Numbered from the stretch's first letter, positions 36,901 to 48,900 are shown. The stretch is 64,000 nucleotides of DNA from Plantago major (GCA_026545765.1 JAIFAC010000475.1:26441-90440); one strand, 5' to 3'. Translations and numbers: made by a program. Notes: generated by a model from the sequence alone, not told the origin.

Positions 36901-38044
36901 CATCCCACAAAACCATTTCCCACTTTTCTTTTGGGACTATTGCAACAAAACATTCCCTTTCTCAAAATAGCAATTCAATACCCCATCACACGTAAACTTT
37001 GCCCCCTGAACATGTCCAATTTTTCAAAGAATATTCCATTCGACATTCACTTTCCTATTCGCGGGCAACAAACTCTTCTAAATCTCATTCGTTACTTCAT
37101 TATTGTCAGGCCCGCCAGTTAGCAGATATACATATACACCCAATGCTCTTCCAAACACACCATGTATAAAGGAAAATTTTGTGTTCCATTTAGGCCCAAG
37201 GGAGTACTAAGCAATGGATTTATTAAAAACAGTTCCCAAAAGCTAAGGGAAAAGTATGGGACAGGCGAATTATAAAGAGTACTTTAGAAGAGCTATTCAT
37301 TGTGTTATCCCACAATGTCATAGAAGCGATCAATAACTCAATATCCTTGGTTAAAGGAGCAGGTTATAAGAAAACATGAGAAACCATTCTACTGAATAAA
37401 ATGATACTGCACGGAAAAGTTTGCATGTCAGAGCAGTATGAGTGAGTGTATGTCTCATACCGGTGCAGGCTCCTCCTCATCTTCCCACGATTCCTTCACA
37501 TCATCCAAATCTTCATCGTCCCAATTACTCTTAAGCTGCTCCTTCTTTAGAAGGTCTGGAATAAACTCATCCTCTGAAAGAACCGTCAAGTGTTAAGATT
37601 GATAAGATATTTAAACAAGCAAGACTGATGACAACATTTGATCTAGCAGTTTGCAGCCATAAGTTTAAAACATACTATTGTGAAATATTTCGAGCAGAAT
37701 TCCAACAAACATCGTTTACCACCCACCCAAAGAATGACAAACAGTAATAGAAGCTGCATCAGACTGACTTGGCACCAGACGAGAAAAATCCATTCATAAC
37801 ACAAATCCTTCTACTTAAAAGGCAATCCAAACAATCTAAACTTGTATGCATCAATTCAACACATATCTAAGCAAGAGGAAACAAAACAGTTATCACAGGC
37901 AGCTAAATTAACCCGGTCAGCATAGAACCTATTCCTAATCGTTTCTATCAAACTACAGATCAAAATTGCTTCAAACAAACTGGGCCAGTAAACAGTAAAT
38001 AGAAACAACTATTTTGGGAGGGTAGAATTACCCCAATCTGCCAT
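33970..38044 (-). CDS. Eukaryotic translation initiation factor 3 subunit J
   Basis: eIF3j is a loosely attached, acidic eIF3 subunit that sits near the 40S decoding centre and affects mRNA binding and start-site selection in the cytoplasm. Six coding exons: 38032-38044, 37461-37573, 36089-36225, 34413-34563, 34173-34329 and 33970-34061. They splice at GT/AG into 663 nt, 220 residues plus stop, close to the usual plant length. Residues 1-10 are MADWEDEFIP. An acidic stretch (SWEDEEEP), a Lys-rich linker, the conserved LVEEADYKSTAELFAKK and IPKSESDFNEYAELI core, then RPFEKSYHYIGLLKS and the family tail DDYDFM follow. No lesion is visible. Neighbouring VAL-like sequence is decayed, so this gene also serves as a quality control. 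Confidence 0.95.
34780..35110. repeat. Degenerate repeat in eIF3j intron 3
   Basis: AGTTTACACTTCAGGAGCAAATC and AGTTTACACTTCAGAAGCAAATC-type words (34778 and 34998) lie 220 bp apart. Between and after them are similar phrases (GTGAAGTTTCGAATTTG, GTGAAGTTAAAATTTAG) and C15/A12 homopolymers (34851-34878). It is probably a worn repetitive insert. It has no visible effect on splicing signals. Confidence 0.5.
36889..37208. mobile_element. Worn Stowaway-type MITE in eIF3j intron 2
   Basis: Starts TACCCTCTCCATCCCACAAAA and ends with TTTGTGTTCCATTTAGGCCC then AAGGGAGTA, roughly inverted to each other. Length about 320 bp. The termini are diverged. Confidence 0.5.
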
Positions 38045-38470
38045 GTTTCGATTCTTCAGAGCCGACTAACAGACTTAACACTTCGGTAGATCCCTGCATG
38101 ATACAGATGAGACGATACTTTAGGATAGGATACAATCGCGCAACAAAAATCGACCAAAACCAGAAAACTAATGATCATGATGATCTGATTCACGCTCAGA
38201 ATTTTGGGGGAAATCGAACAGAATAAGTAAATTCGAGGTTGTACAGGAAACGAAGGACTAACCTGATGAGAGAAGTAAAATCCTAGCTGAATCTGCTGGA
38301 GAAAATACCCAATTGAGAGAACGAAACCCTAGGAGAATCTCGACAGGCAAGAGCGAGAGGATTAGGAGACGGTAAGACCTGAGAGAAGAAAACGCCCACA
38401 GAGATTCTGATCGGATTTCTAGGGTTAATGTTTGTGTGGGGAAAATAAAGTACTGTCGTAAATAATTTGG
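38045..38470 (-). promoter_or_regulatory. eIF3j 5'UTR with intron and telo-box-type motifs
   Basis: A 5'UTR exon at 38045-38093 is preceded by an intron (38094-38262; acceptor CATGCAG, donor CATCAG/GTTAGT) and a first noncoding exon starting upstream of 38263. AACCCTA (minus strand, 38420-38427) and AAACCCTA (plus strand, 38324-38331) are telo boxes, common near starts of plant translation genes. The exact start site is not visible. Confidence 0.65.
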
Positions 38471-38510
38471 AGAAGAGGTGCTAATAGTTATTCTTCGTTA
38501 TGTGTGTGTA

Positions 38511-38677
38511 TATATACTAGGAAAGAGAGAATAAAGTATGAAAGAGTGGGAATAAAGTAGAAAATATAGTAAATAAAGTAGTAGGGATAGTATTTAAATT
38601 TCCAAATTAGGAATGAAAAGTTGAGTTTGAGACGGATTAAAACGGAAAGTGAGAAGTTGAGTTCGGGACGGAGGGAG
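38511..38677. mobile_element. Stowaway-type MITE, one good end
   Basis: Ends GGGACGGAGGGAG before TA. Inside it repeats AATAAAGTAG words and a GTTGAGTTTGAGACGG/GTTGAGTTCGGGACGG pair. The other end is unclear. Confidence 0.6.
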
Positions 38678-38821
38678 TATATGTTATCATCCCGTCGGTC
38701 GTTGGGTCGTGAATGGATTTGGGTTGGGTGGGATCATAGTGTTATTCAGGTCCGGGTTGGGCATATACCCGAACCCGTTTCAAACCGCAACATTGTATGG
38801 TCAAGTTAATATAATGTATAT

Positions 38822-39110
38822 TTTCCCCGGGGATTGTGGGTGGGTGCAAAATACTGCCATAATATGTGAAATTATATGCGTAAAATAATATTTTTTTTGT
38901 GTGTGAGATGAAGGACCACATACCACCCGAGGGTTGCTAGGAGCCAACCCTGTAAATTGCGTTATATACACATTTGTTTTTTAAGGTTTGAGGTGCAGTT
39001 TGTTAAGCGTGTATCGATTACTACTTATGCAATGCGAATTACATGACCCGATATAAAAGTACATGTTATCAACCCGTCAGGTCCTGAATGGGTTCGATTT
39101 GGATCATAAC
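38822..39110. repeat. Inverted repeat, left arm
   Basis: Similar to the reverse complement of 40585-40930. Shared words include TGGGTGGGTG, ATGTGAAATTATATGCGTAAAATAAT, a GGGTTGCTAGGAGCCAACC-like block and TGTTATCAACCCGTCAGG. The arms enclose about 1.5 kb of AT-rich DNA without a gene. Confidence 0.65.
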
Positions 39111-39286
39111 CTTGAAAAGCATATCCGTCATCATTAGTCGTACCATAAAAAAGATGCGGTGATATATTATTAAATAAAGAAGGACATGAGGGCAATACCA
39201 TCAATGATTTTCTTGGCAGTATATGTTAGTCTCCTGATAATTTATATAGAGATGGTCTCTCAGAAGACTTACTCCAACCCATATAC

Positions 39287-39390
39287 TCCCTCTGTCGTCT
39301 TGGACACAACTTCATGTTGGTCCGGGCACAAGTTTTAAGATAAAGTGAATAAAGTAGGAGAGATAATGAATAAAGTAGCAAAAAGAGAAT
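39287..39390. mobile_element. Stowaway-type MITE, left end
   Basis: After TA, CTCCCTCTGTCGTCTTGGAC then AATAAAGTAGGAGAGATAATG. Same style as the remnant at 38511, opposite orientation. The far end is not recognised. Confidence 0.5.
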
Positions 39391-39491
39391 CTTGTGTTAA
39401 TATAATGATATAACTCAGCGAGTCACGTGTTAATATAGTGTTGTAACGTAAAGGGTCTTTAGTTGTAATAAAATTTGGGGAGGGTTCTTGC

Positions 39492-39549
39492 ATGTGTGTG
39501 TCTATATATATGTGTGTGTGTGTGTGTATGTATGCGTGCGTGCGTGCGT
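39492..39549. repeat. Compound microsatellite (GT, GTAT, CGTG)
   Basis: GTGTGTGTCTATATATATGT, then GT units, then TGCGTGCGTGCGTGCGTC. Confidence 0.9.
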
Positions 39550-39599
39550 CTGACATTCGTAACACACTACGTGTGTTGAGGGTTTTTATAGAAACCAAT

Positions 39600-40584
39600 A
39601 AAACTGTGATTCAAAACAGAGAAAGCATTTAAAAATAATAAATAAAAGGGAGAAACTCGCCTAGGATTCGATCCATGTATCTTCTACTTAGCGATGACAT
39701 ATACGTGCAGTTTAAATTGAATAAAAAAGATCAACGGATGCGATTTAAATTGAATTAAAAACTTGGTGAAACTTTGTGAATTATTATACTACTTTGAATA
39801 CACACACACTGTTGAAACCTCCGCGTCTTTGACTATCGACTCGAGTTTATTTTCATCAAAATTTTGTGTTTGTTTATCCACTTTACATTATACTACTCGA
39901 GTTTATCAGCTCAAAAACTTCAAAACTAAAAGATAACTAAACTATATCAAAATCAGAATTCAATACCAAATACCACAAAACTTCAAACATTTACTTCAGT
40001 TCAGTTATTATTCACTACCTTTAAATTTCAACTCAAGTTGAGTTTTGAGTCGATTGTCAAACACTCAACTTGCAGTCATTAGCAATTGACTTACAGTTGA
40101 GTTTCAAACGTATATTTGAATTTGGGTTTTGATAGGCGGGCCTACTTTCATATACCCGTTTTGGTGCCTAATACATGTATGCACAAAATTTTGGATACCC
40201 TACTGTGGATATCCAAAATTACAATCATGTTTCTTAATCTCATTTTATGTTTTTGTTTATAGTATTAGATAGATCGCGGAATTCTCCGTCTAAAGTTATC
40301 AAATTGCATCTCGAACATCAGTTTCACACTTTAAAAGTTTTCTATCAATGATCTTCAAGTTAAACTAGTACTAACCCGTGGCGATGCCACGATATAGTTT
40401 ACTTTTAATAATAAATAGAAAGGGGAGGAAAAAAATAAATGAATCGAGAAAATAAGGTAGTCAAACTTATGTTAACAACGTTGGCCGTGTGTCGTCGGGT
40501 AGGACTTCTTCATCCACTATTATATTATTGGGTCTTTATTTATGCTAACTATAGAAAATGTAAAAATACGACTACTCATAACAT
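39600..40584. other. AT-rich DNA between inverted arms
   Basis: No gene. CCCGTGGCGATGCCACG (about 40375) is a near-palindrome of a kind often found at plant repeat ends. Multiple CTCAAGTTGAG-like words lie at 40020-40110. Confidence 0.4.
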
Positions 40585-40930
40585 ATAACCCATTCGGGCC
40601 CTGACGGGTTGATAACATATATTAAGTATCGGGTCCTACCGTACCGACATGTTAAAGTAGTAACATACACGTTTTTTTTTTAAATTTATCTCTCAAACCG
40701 AATCAAAATACAACACAATATCAAAGGGTTGCTTCCCAACAACCCCGACGGTGGCATGTAGTCAACCCACCACACATACAAAAAGATTATTATTCTACAA
40801 ACATAATTTCACATGTTACGGTTGTTTTTTCCAACCCCGCGGTAATATGTGTCACATCACCAAAGACACGAAAATTATTATTTTACAAACATAATTTCAC
40901 TTCTGATTGTCCCCCCCCTCCACCCACCCT
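40585..40930. repeat. Inverted repeat, right arm
   Basis: Reverse-complement partner of 38822-39110. This arm has an extra internal duplication: ACAAACATAATTTCACATG near 40798 and ACAAACATAATTTCACTTC near 40885. Confidence 0.65.
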
Positions 40931-41069
40931 TTACCCCTTATATATGAAGAAAGTAGAGAGAAGATCAAAGAAGTTTTTCGCGAGAGAGTACCTTCCAGAC
41001 CCCCTTACCCTTTGAATTAGTCTTGAAGATGGAGGTATCCCTTTCTTGAAGTATTTTTCCTATATAGTA

Positions 41070-41302
41070 CTCCCTCCATTTCAGATAAAGTGTTACAACT
41101 TTCCGTTTCTGGCGTTTCACTAAAAGTGTTACAATTTCCATTTATGGAAACTAATTAAATAATAAAACTCCCTACCTTTCAATTTTATTACAATATGCCA
41201 CCCAGTTAATCTCTAATAATCAGTGGGGCCACTTGTACTTTCTACTTTTTCTTAAAATTGGTGCAAATCCAAATTGTAACACTTTCTCTGAAATGGAGGG
41301 AG
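41070..41302. mobile_element. Stowaway-type MITE, 233 bp, complete
   Basis: TA on both sides. The termini CTCCCTCCATTTCAGATAAA and TTTCTCTGAAATGGAGGGAG are near-perfect inverted repeats that extend through the AGTGTTACA/TGTAACACT word. No coding capacity. Confidence 0.92.
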
Positions 41303-42030
41303 TATCGTCTAATCTTCTAATATAGTTCCCAAATTGTATTTATCTCAAACTTTAGTTTGTTTTCCTTTTAATTGAGTTCTCAAATGGAATTATCAAAATT
41401 TCAAAGTACTTTGCATATATTGTAGTTTATGTTTTTAACGGAGTTTTCAAGTTCGAATCATCTGAGTCATAGAAGATGTTTACCATTCAAATTGAGTTTC
41501 TAAATTGGAAATATCACATTCTTAGAGTTTATAAGTTCACCACTCAGATTGAGTTTCCAAATCTGGATCATCCCATTCCCATCCATACCGTTGAAAATCG
41601 ACAAATTAGCATTAAAAACTCACTACATATAAGTGTGAATTATTTATTAAGTTAATGATAGCTACATTTATTGTGTGTATGTATAACCCGATGTTCCGAG
41701 TAGAAAATCCCTAATGCATTGTTTGTCGATCATTTTAGTCCCTCAAAAGGGTACCGTAAAACACTTAAATTGTTTTAACTCTACTAAACAATTATCTTTC
41801 TCTTTCTACAATATTCTTACGCTCTCTTTAATTTTTCAAATATGCTAACAACTTTAAACCAATCAAATAACATTAAACCCAATCTAATAACCTTTTAAAA
41901 AATCAAACTCATCACTTCTTTCTTCCTACACACGTCAAATCTTTATTACACGCTATAAAATTTTAACTCTATCCGAAGCACCATTTTTTATAACTCACCT
42001 TTAACTAAATTATTATGCATAACTCACCTA

Positions 42031-42277
42031 CTCCCTCCATTTCAGAAAAAAGTGTTACATTTTACTATTTTGCGGTCAACTGTCTCCGCGTTTGACCACA
42101 ATTTACTATTAAACGAAATTAATAAATAAATTATTAAAATTATATAATGAAAATTTAGTAATTAAATCTTTATTATATGATTTTATTAAATTATTTACTA
42201 TTATCGTTTATGAGTAATTTGTGGTCAATTTAAAACGATTGGCCGTCAAAATGTAACACTTTATCTGAAATGGAGAA
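42031..42277. mobile_element. Stowaway-type MITE, 247 bp
   Basis: TA on both sides. CTCCCTCCATTTCAGAAAAAA pairs with the end ATCTGAAATGGAGAA, and AGTGTTACA pairs with TGTAACACT. The centre has the hairpin words TTATATGATTTTATTAAATT and GAGTAATTTGTGGTC shared with the MITE at 30967. Confidence 0.88.
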
Positions 42278-42828
42278 TATCTTCTTCTATACCAAACAAT
42301 CATTTAAATTTTAAACTTCATGCTAAATGCCAAAGGTCACTCGTGGGCATTTTCACGGGTGATATCTTGATCATTATCTGACACATGTTCTTTCCGCACT
42401 TTATGTCCCCACTCTTCCGTCGGTGACCTCTCGATCGGTCGACCATCTTAAAATTGTTTATAAGCACTTAACTTTGTTGTTCTTTTGGATGGATTTCAAA
42501 AGAAAAGTACGTTGTTAGTATGAGTTAAGTGTTAAATTATTTTAAACTTTTGCGGCGTTGCAATACAAAGTTCTAAGCTTGTATGTAAATAAAGTAAAAT
42601 TTACCTTATTTATCGATGAACAAACACTTACTCCAAAATCATTTAGGTGTATTTCATAAGGTATATAGTTAAACTAAGAATTTGTGATATTAAACTAACT
42701 TGGGCATAGTATTATAATATCATAAAGTCTTTGAAGGAAATGAGGGGCTTGAAATTAAAGTATGGACTAATGTTTTTACAATGTTACATACAAATACAAT
42801 GTCTTTATAAATATCGATATATTATTCG
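42278..42828. other. Intergenic, nothing recognised
   Basis: Slightly GC-richer at 42340-42450 (CCGTCGGTGACCTCTCGATCGGTCG). No frame or repeat assigned. Confidence 0.45.
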
Positions 42829-43681
42829 GATAATTTCATAAAGGCCCTCCCCCCTATTAGATAACCACCTCTCATATTGGTACCACTTAATCGAACAATT
42901 ACATTTTAATTCTTTTTTGGTCTTGTTAGATTTGACGGTTTAATTAAGTTATTTGAAATCAAACAACCAACATGGCCTTAAGAATAAAACATTAAAAAAG
43001 AAAAGATAAATAAATTTTTTGAAAATCCACCATTATCATATTCTTTCCTTCTTCCTCCTACATCTTCCCTCTCCTCTTATATTTGCTAACAACTCTGGCG
43101 AATACGTTCTCCCCCCCCCCCCCCCCCTTCATCTCTTCTTCTCTTTGTTATTGTCCTACTCGGTGGAGCAAACAACTGCACCAACAGCTCCGGTGTAACA
43201 ATAATTCTTCTCAAAACTCGATCCGAGGCGAAATTAGCTCCATATCTGGAGTTGTATAACAACTCTGATCGGGCTGATCGTCTCAATCGAATTATATGCT
43301 CGTATCAGTTAGATTTTCAATCTTGATGTTCTTAGGATGGATTTCATCTCGTTTGAAGTTGAGAGATTTTACTAATTGAAATAAAAGTTCGATGCTTATT
43401 TGAACTTTTTCGAAAAGTTACTGAGTGACCATTAGGAAATTAGATATCCACCGACTTGGATTGAAAATTGTCAAAATGTATTATTGTTTGACAATTTTCA
43501 AACTCCAATAATTTGAGAAGGACAAAATTGACTTTTCTAGTGTTAAATTTGAATTTGGTCAAGATTGTGGATTTAAATGTAAATTTTTACATCTAATAGG
43601 ATCCAATCGTTATTATCTGAGTAAGTGGTACTAATGTATAATTACAAAATCTAACAGGAGATCTAAATGTAATTTGCCCTG
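42829..43681. mobile_element. Element with terminal inverted repeats of about 60 bp, class unclear
   Basis: The start GGATAATTTCATAAAGG with CCCCCCTATTAGAT and GTACCACTTAATC aligns with the reverse complement of the end, which reads GGGCAAATTACATTTAGATC, CTGTTAGATTTTG and GTACCACTTACTC. Long TIRs without a transposase suggest a Mutator- or hAT-like non-autonomous element. Inside, 43040-43320 is a pyrimidine-rich leader-like stretch with C17 (43111-43127) and a GC-richer section, possibly captured host DNA. Target duplication not fixed. Confidence 0.55.
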
Positions 43682-45402
43682 TTTATATAAGTTAACATTT
43701 TATGTCATTTTTATATGTGTGTATAACATCGATTTTTTAAATAAAATTCCCTAATATATTTTAATTATAACCATAATATTTATAGTTTCAATTGTATCCT
43801 CCAAAAAGATGGTCAAAGAGAACTACTCTTGCAATGATTATAGTGTTTATGTATATTATGGTAATGGCACAATATATTAATTAGGGGTTTGTATTTCAAA
43901 ATAATTACAAATTCTCATGAGATGAATTACATAAATAACTTACTCAAAGACGACATATATGTTATCAATCAAACTATTCATGTTATTAATTAATCAAAAT
44001 ATCTACGTTGTCAACGAAATAAGGCTATGTTCACTTCATCTGCAAACTCATTCAGTTCAAATCCATTCAGTTCAGTTCAGCTCTGGTTAGTTATATTTTA
44101 TACTACAATTCAGTTCAGTTTAGTTCATATATATGAGAATCAAGATGTTATGAAATAAGTAATATAGTAATTTGTTACCCGATGATAAATTCGGACAGTG
44201 AACCGCTAATGAACATCATAAACATGATGTGCAGTTGAACATCACGTGATACATGAATGATTTTCGACATGAATTCCACCTTGCTGAAGATCGTCACCCT
44301 CCTCTATCAACTATGGAATTTTGCCTCATTTAATCAAACACCATATTACACTCATATTGTATTCTTAATTAGGTGTTCTCTAAACTTAATAAAATTCCAT
44401 ACTAAAACATACCGTATAAATTCCATACAGTAATATCGTTGGAAATGTAAAAAGTTATTCTTATAAAAATTTTATTTTCAATAGAGTTGTTTATAAAAAG
44501 TTCACACACAAAATGGATCATATACCTTTAATAATTTATCTAAATATGGATATATATATATTTTTATAAAAATATTTATGTTGTATCAAAAGAATTTATT
44601 TTGACATGAGAAAACACACATGTTAATAATATAGAGTTATTAAATCATAATAAATTTTTTATTGTAGTATAATTTTATTAAATTATTTATTATTATAATT
44701 TTAGTGTAATTCATGATTAAAATAAAAAATTATTTAACTGAATTCATATAGTTAGAAAGTCTAAGGCCACGGAACATTTTATAGAAATAAGATGATCAAT
44801 TTTATTTTCTCTTCAAGTGTAGAAAAAGTTATTCTGCCGCAATATACTGCTCAATGACTGGATTATATTACCTATTTTGTATCGGGTAAGAGGAATTACA
44901 TATTGATGACCCTGAATAAAGAAAGGGCTAGAGAATAAAAGATTGTGGAAGATTAAATTTGTAAATCTCCCTTTATTCGCCATAATAAGCTCTACAGAAC
45001 AACTCCTAATAGTTAGAGACACTCAATGTTTGATTTTATATGTGAATAAAAATGGTGTTTGTATGGAAATTATATAATTATAATCAATTAAAATTACATA
45101 GCTAATTAATGAAATAACCAAAGATATATTATTGCATTGATGTAGCAATTTGAAGAAAAGTTCAAATTCGAACAAATTGTGAGCGTGATTTTATACGCGA
45201 TTTGTTTATCACATAAATTTAAAATTTCCATTTTACTATTTTTTATTTTTTTAATGTAATTTCAACAAAAGTATCATATGTAACTCTTTTCGTTTTTCGT
45301 AACATTAGCATTTTAGTTCACCATGTCAATGTCCACAATTGCATGTTTAATTAAATTGCTATTAAAAAATAATTGATATATTTTATATGTTTGTGATGAG
45401 TT
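43682..45402. other. AT-rich intergenic DNA
   Basis: No gene. 44630-44740 repeats the TTTTATTAAATTATTTATTATTA words of the local MITEs. 43910-44010 shares the CTCATGAGA and ATCAAAATATCTA phrases seen at 12090-12240. Confidence 0.45.
44020..44130. repeat. CAGTT pentamer arrays around a shared core, copy 2
   Basis: AAGGCTATGTTCACTT, then TTCAG pentamers, then CTGGTTAGTTATATTTTATA and CTACA, then TTCAG pentamers again. The core matches copies 1 and 3, but the pentamer is CAGTT, not CGATT. Confidence 0.78.
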
Positions 45403-45562
45403 ACAATAAGGCTACATTCTCTTATTATGAAAACTTCATTCGATTCGATTCGATTCGATCGATTCGATTCGGCTGCTTAGTTATATTTTATACTACACTT
45501 GATTCGATTCGATTCGATTCGGTCGATTCAGATCGATTGATTCGATTCGATCCGATTCGAGA
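45403..45562. repeat. GATTC pentamer arrays around a shared core, copy 3
   Basis: AAGGCTACATTCTCTT, then GATTC pentamers, then CTGCTTAGTTATATTTTATA and CTACA, then GATTC pentamers to about 45562. Confidence 0.82.
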
Positions 45563-46335
45563 AAATTACGATTGAAACGAGCTAATATATGGATATTTAG
45601 CTATTTTTCGGAAACATATGCATCAATAAATCTTATAAGTTAAAATTGAAGAGGAGGCTCGGAAATGTTTTACATAATATGGTATGTTTTGATTCTTTTG
45701 AAATTAAAATGTGTAGACGCTCAGAAATCTACAATCAAAATTAGGGTTAGAGATTGGGGGAAACGCAAGCAACCAATGACAATAGCAACGAGGCGTGAGA
45801 TTACGGTGACCGGTGTGGTGCCGACAGAAGGACTCAAGCCTTCGAAGTTAGATAGTGATAGAAGGAGTAATCAAATGAAAGAAATAGAGAGGAGAGATGG
45901 TGTGGCGTCGACTTATCACATTGGTTGAGTCGGTTCGGCTCGTGGTGGGCGAACAACGGCGATAGCTAAGCGACCTTACGGGAAGTAGCTAGTGGCGATT
46001 GTGCAGAAGATGGATGATGGATGATGGCGGATGGTTGAAGGTTGATGCTGGAGGGTGATGAGCGATGTGGATGATAATAGGTGACGGCTGATGTTGATCA
46101 GAGAGCTTGAGAGAGATGGAGGCGTGAGAGATTGATTGCTAGGGTTTGTTGCCGTTAGAATGCCCTCCCCCCTACATCTCCTCAGCCTTCTCTATATAAC
46201 CCACCCATCGTTGGAGTCTGCCCGCGAATCTTAGGGAGGTCGTTGGAACGGATTAGACCGTGTCTTAAGTAGTTAGGAGAGTGGTCGTAAGTCGGTTTGC
46301 TCCGATGGACTAATTACAAGAAAGCGGGGGTTTAG

Positions 46336-46705
46336 CGGCGGAATTATCCGTCGCTAAACCCCTATCCGTCGCTAAGGCCTTAGCGGCGGATGAGTACGTC
46401 TTAATGTGGCGTCTCTAAGGCGAAAAATCCGTCGCTAATCGCCACGGATGTGGCAACGGATAGGGCGTTGACCCTCCGTCGCCATTAGAGACGGATAATT
46501 ATCCGTCTCTAGTCGAATTAGGGCTAGAACGTCCTAATTCGTTGTTTAGCGACGGATAATTATCCGTCGCAACTTCAATTAGAATTAGAACGTCTGATTA
46601 GTTGTTTAGCGACGGAAACGGATAGTTATCCGTCGCTAACTACGAATTAGGGTAGCACTCCCTAATTCGTAGTTAAGCGACGGATAATTATAATTATCCG
46701 TCGCT
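46336..46705. repeat. Subterminal palindromes of CACTA 2, second-gene side
   Basis: About ten copies of AGCGACGGATAATTATCCGTCGCT-type palindromes (half site GCGACGGATA), with TAGCGGCGGA variants nearest the terminus. Confidence 0.88.
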
Positions 46706-46929
46706 AAACTACTATTTTTTAAATTTTTTTTAAAAATTATTTTATAATTTAAAACACATTTTTCAACCAACATAATAGTGATATGTCACAAAGAAATTGC
46801 ATTAATTAACAACAACGATTAGTCAAAAACAAATTATCGAAATAAAGTATACATATCGAATATAAATCCAAATATCCAACAAAGTAAAAAGTAGCATATT
46901 ATCCAAAACATCGAACATCACTAAGGCGA

Positions 46930-48900
46930 GGCGGGGTTATTCTAGCTCATATACTGACGACTCTTCCATCCTCTGATTCATCTGAGCTGCTCATCCACGA
47001 GATTTCAATATCGACTGGAGAGTCCTTTGCTTGATTCACCATTTGCTCGACACACCCGTGTGTGTAAACACCACCATGTCCACGAGATTCTCTTCTTTGG
47101 GACACGGAGAAGCTTCTGCGTCGGTGTCTCGCCATAACTACCAAGACCATAAACCCGACCCTTGTTGTCGGGTGGGTTGACTTAATGAAAGATCCGGTCT
47201 TGTTCTTCCACGGACAACTCCTCACCTCGGCGACCTCTCAATGATCCGCTCCACCTCACTCTGTAATAGTCAAGTGTATCTGAAATGAGCTACAATATCA
47301 TATTTAATTTATAATACACATGCATATACAAGTAACACTTAGCAAATACACATACATGATAAGCTCGGACTTACGGTCCAATGCCGTTCTTGAACTTCCC
47401 CATCTTCATTTGCTCTAGGCAAGTCTTGGGTTGGTTCAGAATCAGCTAAAGAACATTATATATTGCAACAAGTAGTTAGTAAGTTGGTAGGAATGCAAAC
47501 AAGTGGTAAATTGGTATAAATGAAAGCACACATATATACTTACCGACATCTGGCGATCAGTGACAACAGCTCGTGACCCGTAGTGGTGCCTGGAAGAGCC
47601 CTTGCCATCTTGCGGCTCTGTCAGCCAGTTCTGTCTGTTCTTGTAGGACTAATCCTCGACGTGATTAATGCTCCAATACTCATGCCACATAGCCCACTCT
47701 TCGTCCCTAATATGCCTGTATTGTGGCGGCTTTCCTTTGTCTCGGTATTTTTTCATGTCAGCCACCATATGCGTATCTGATTGAGCCCAAACTCTAAAAT
47801 AGGCCACATCAGGGAATAAGGCCCGAATATAGTATTTTTTCTACATTCCAATTTCATTCAAAGTAAAAATTAATGCCCTAAGGTCACAATTTCAAGATAA
47901 ACAATGCTGACTAACATATCACCCAAGTAAGTGGCTAACATACCACACAAATTGTCCTAGAATTTACTAACACAATGGTGACTAACATATCACCCAAGTA
48001 AGTGGCTAACATACCACACAAATTGTCCTAGAATTTGCTAACACAATGGTGACTAACATATCACCCAAGTAAGTGGCTAACATACCACACAAATTGTCCT
48101 AGAATTTACTAACACAATGGTGACTAACATATCACCCAAGTAAGTGGCTAACATACCACACAAATTGTCCTAGAATTTACTAACACAATTGTGACTAACA
48201 TATCACCCAATTAAGTGGCTAACATACCACACAAATTGTCAAACTAGTTCATTAATCGATTCTCTCTACAAATAAAGCATTGTAACATTTACCACAACAA
48301 ATTGTAACATTTAAGCTTACCCGAAGCTCATCAAAGTAGAAGTGCTTCGTCTCGACCTTGATGTGCTCCACTTTTCGCCTCCCTGGCCCGGCAACTCCCT
48401 CCTAAGCTTGAATATCTCATGCATGTCGTCTGAAGATTGCGGAGGCCACAACCTGCAATTATGAATGACATATAGAAGAGTACATATATTTATTAGACAA
48501 TTCATGTGACATATATATATAAACACTTATCTTAAGTTATGTTCTACAAATGTATATATAATACTTACTTCCTCGCCATTGAGAACAACACCAACTTCCC
48601 TCCCACATAGCCCCATCGACGATCTCGATATATGGACACCGGTCGGTAGATCATCTGCCCATAACACCCAGGCGTCCCCATGCTCGATCCTTTGAGTCGA
48701 CTAACATGAGTAGTTGCCGATCCACAGGCTACTCTCATCGATCGATGTGAACCACAGGTCCCACTAAATTTGAATCTGGTAACTACACTTTCTTTCTTGG
48801 GCATCACAAAAGCACATGACAAACCTGAACAAATTGTATTAGTATAAATGAAGACATGAATTGGCATGTAATGGGAAAAGTAAGCATATAACAATTAAGA
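46930..48900 (-). pseudogene. Second CACTA gene region, TNPA-like, split by introns
   Basis: Coding-like pieces on the minus strand (46947-47225 with SSDESEDGRVVSI, about 47560-47820, 48330-48470, 48565-48790) are separated by AT-rich stretches and the minisatellite. The position matches the second gene of CACTA elements, which in En/Spm encodes the DNA-binding TNPA. No definite domain was read. A plant-specific transposase (Ptta/En/Spm) family is possible. Confidence 0.45.
47905..48240. repeat. 71-bp minisatellite, five copies, in CACTA 2
   Basis: Unit GTGACTAACATATCACCCAA, GTAAGTGGCTAACATACCAC, ACAAATTGTCCTAGAATTTA, CTAACACAATG. Copies are nearly identical, so the array is recent. Reverse complement of the unit forms the older array in CACTA 1. 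Confidence 0.93.

Noticed and set aside
47905-48240. Regular repeats that could look like a CRISPR array
   Set aside because: The whole 71-bp unit is repeated with no unique spacers, in a plant transposon.
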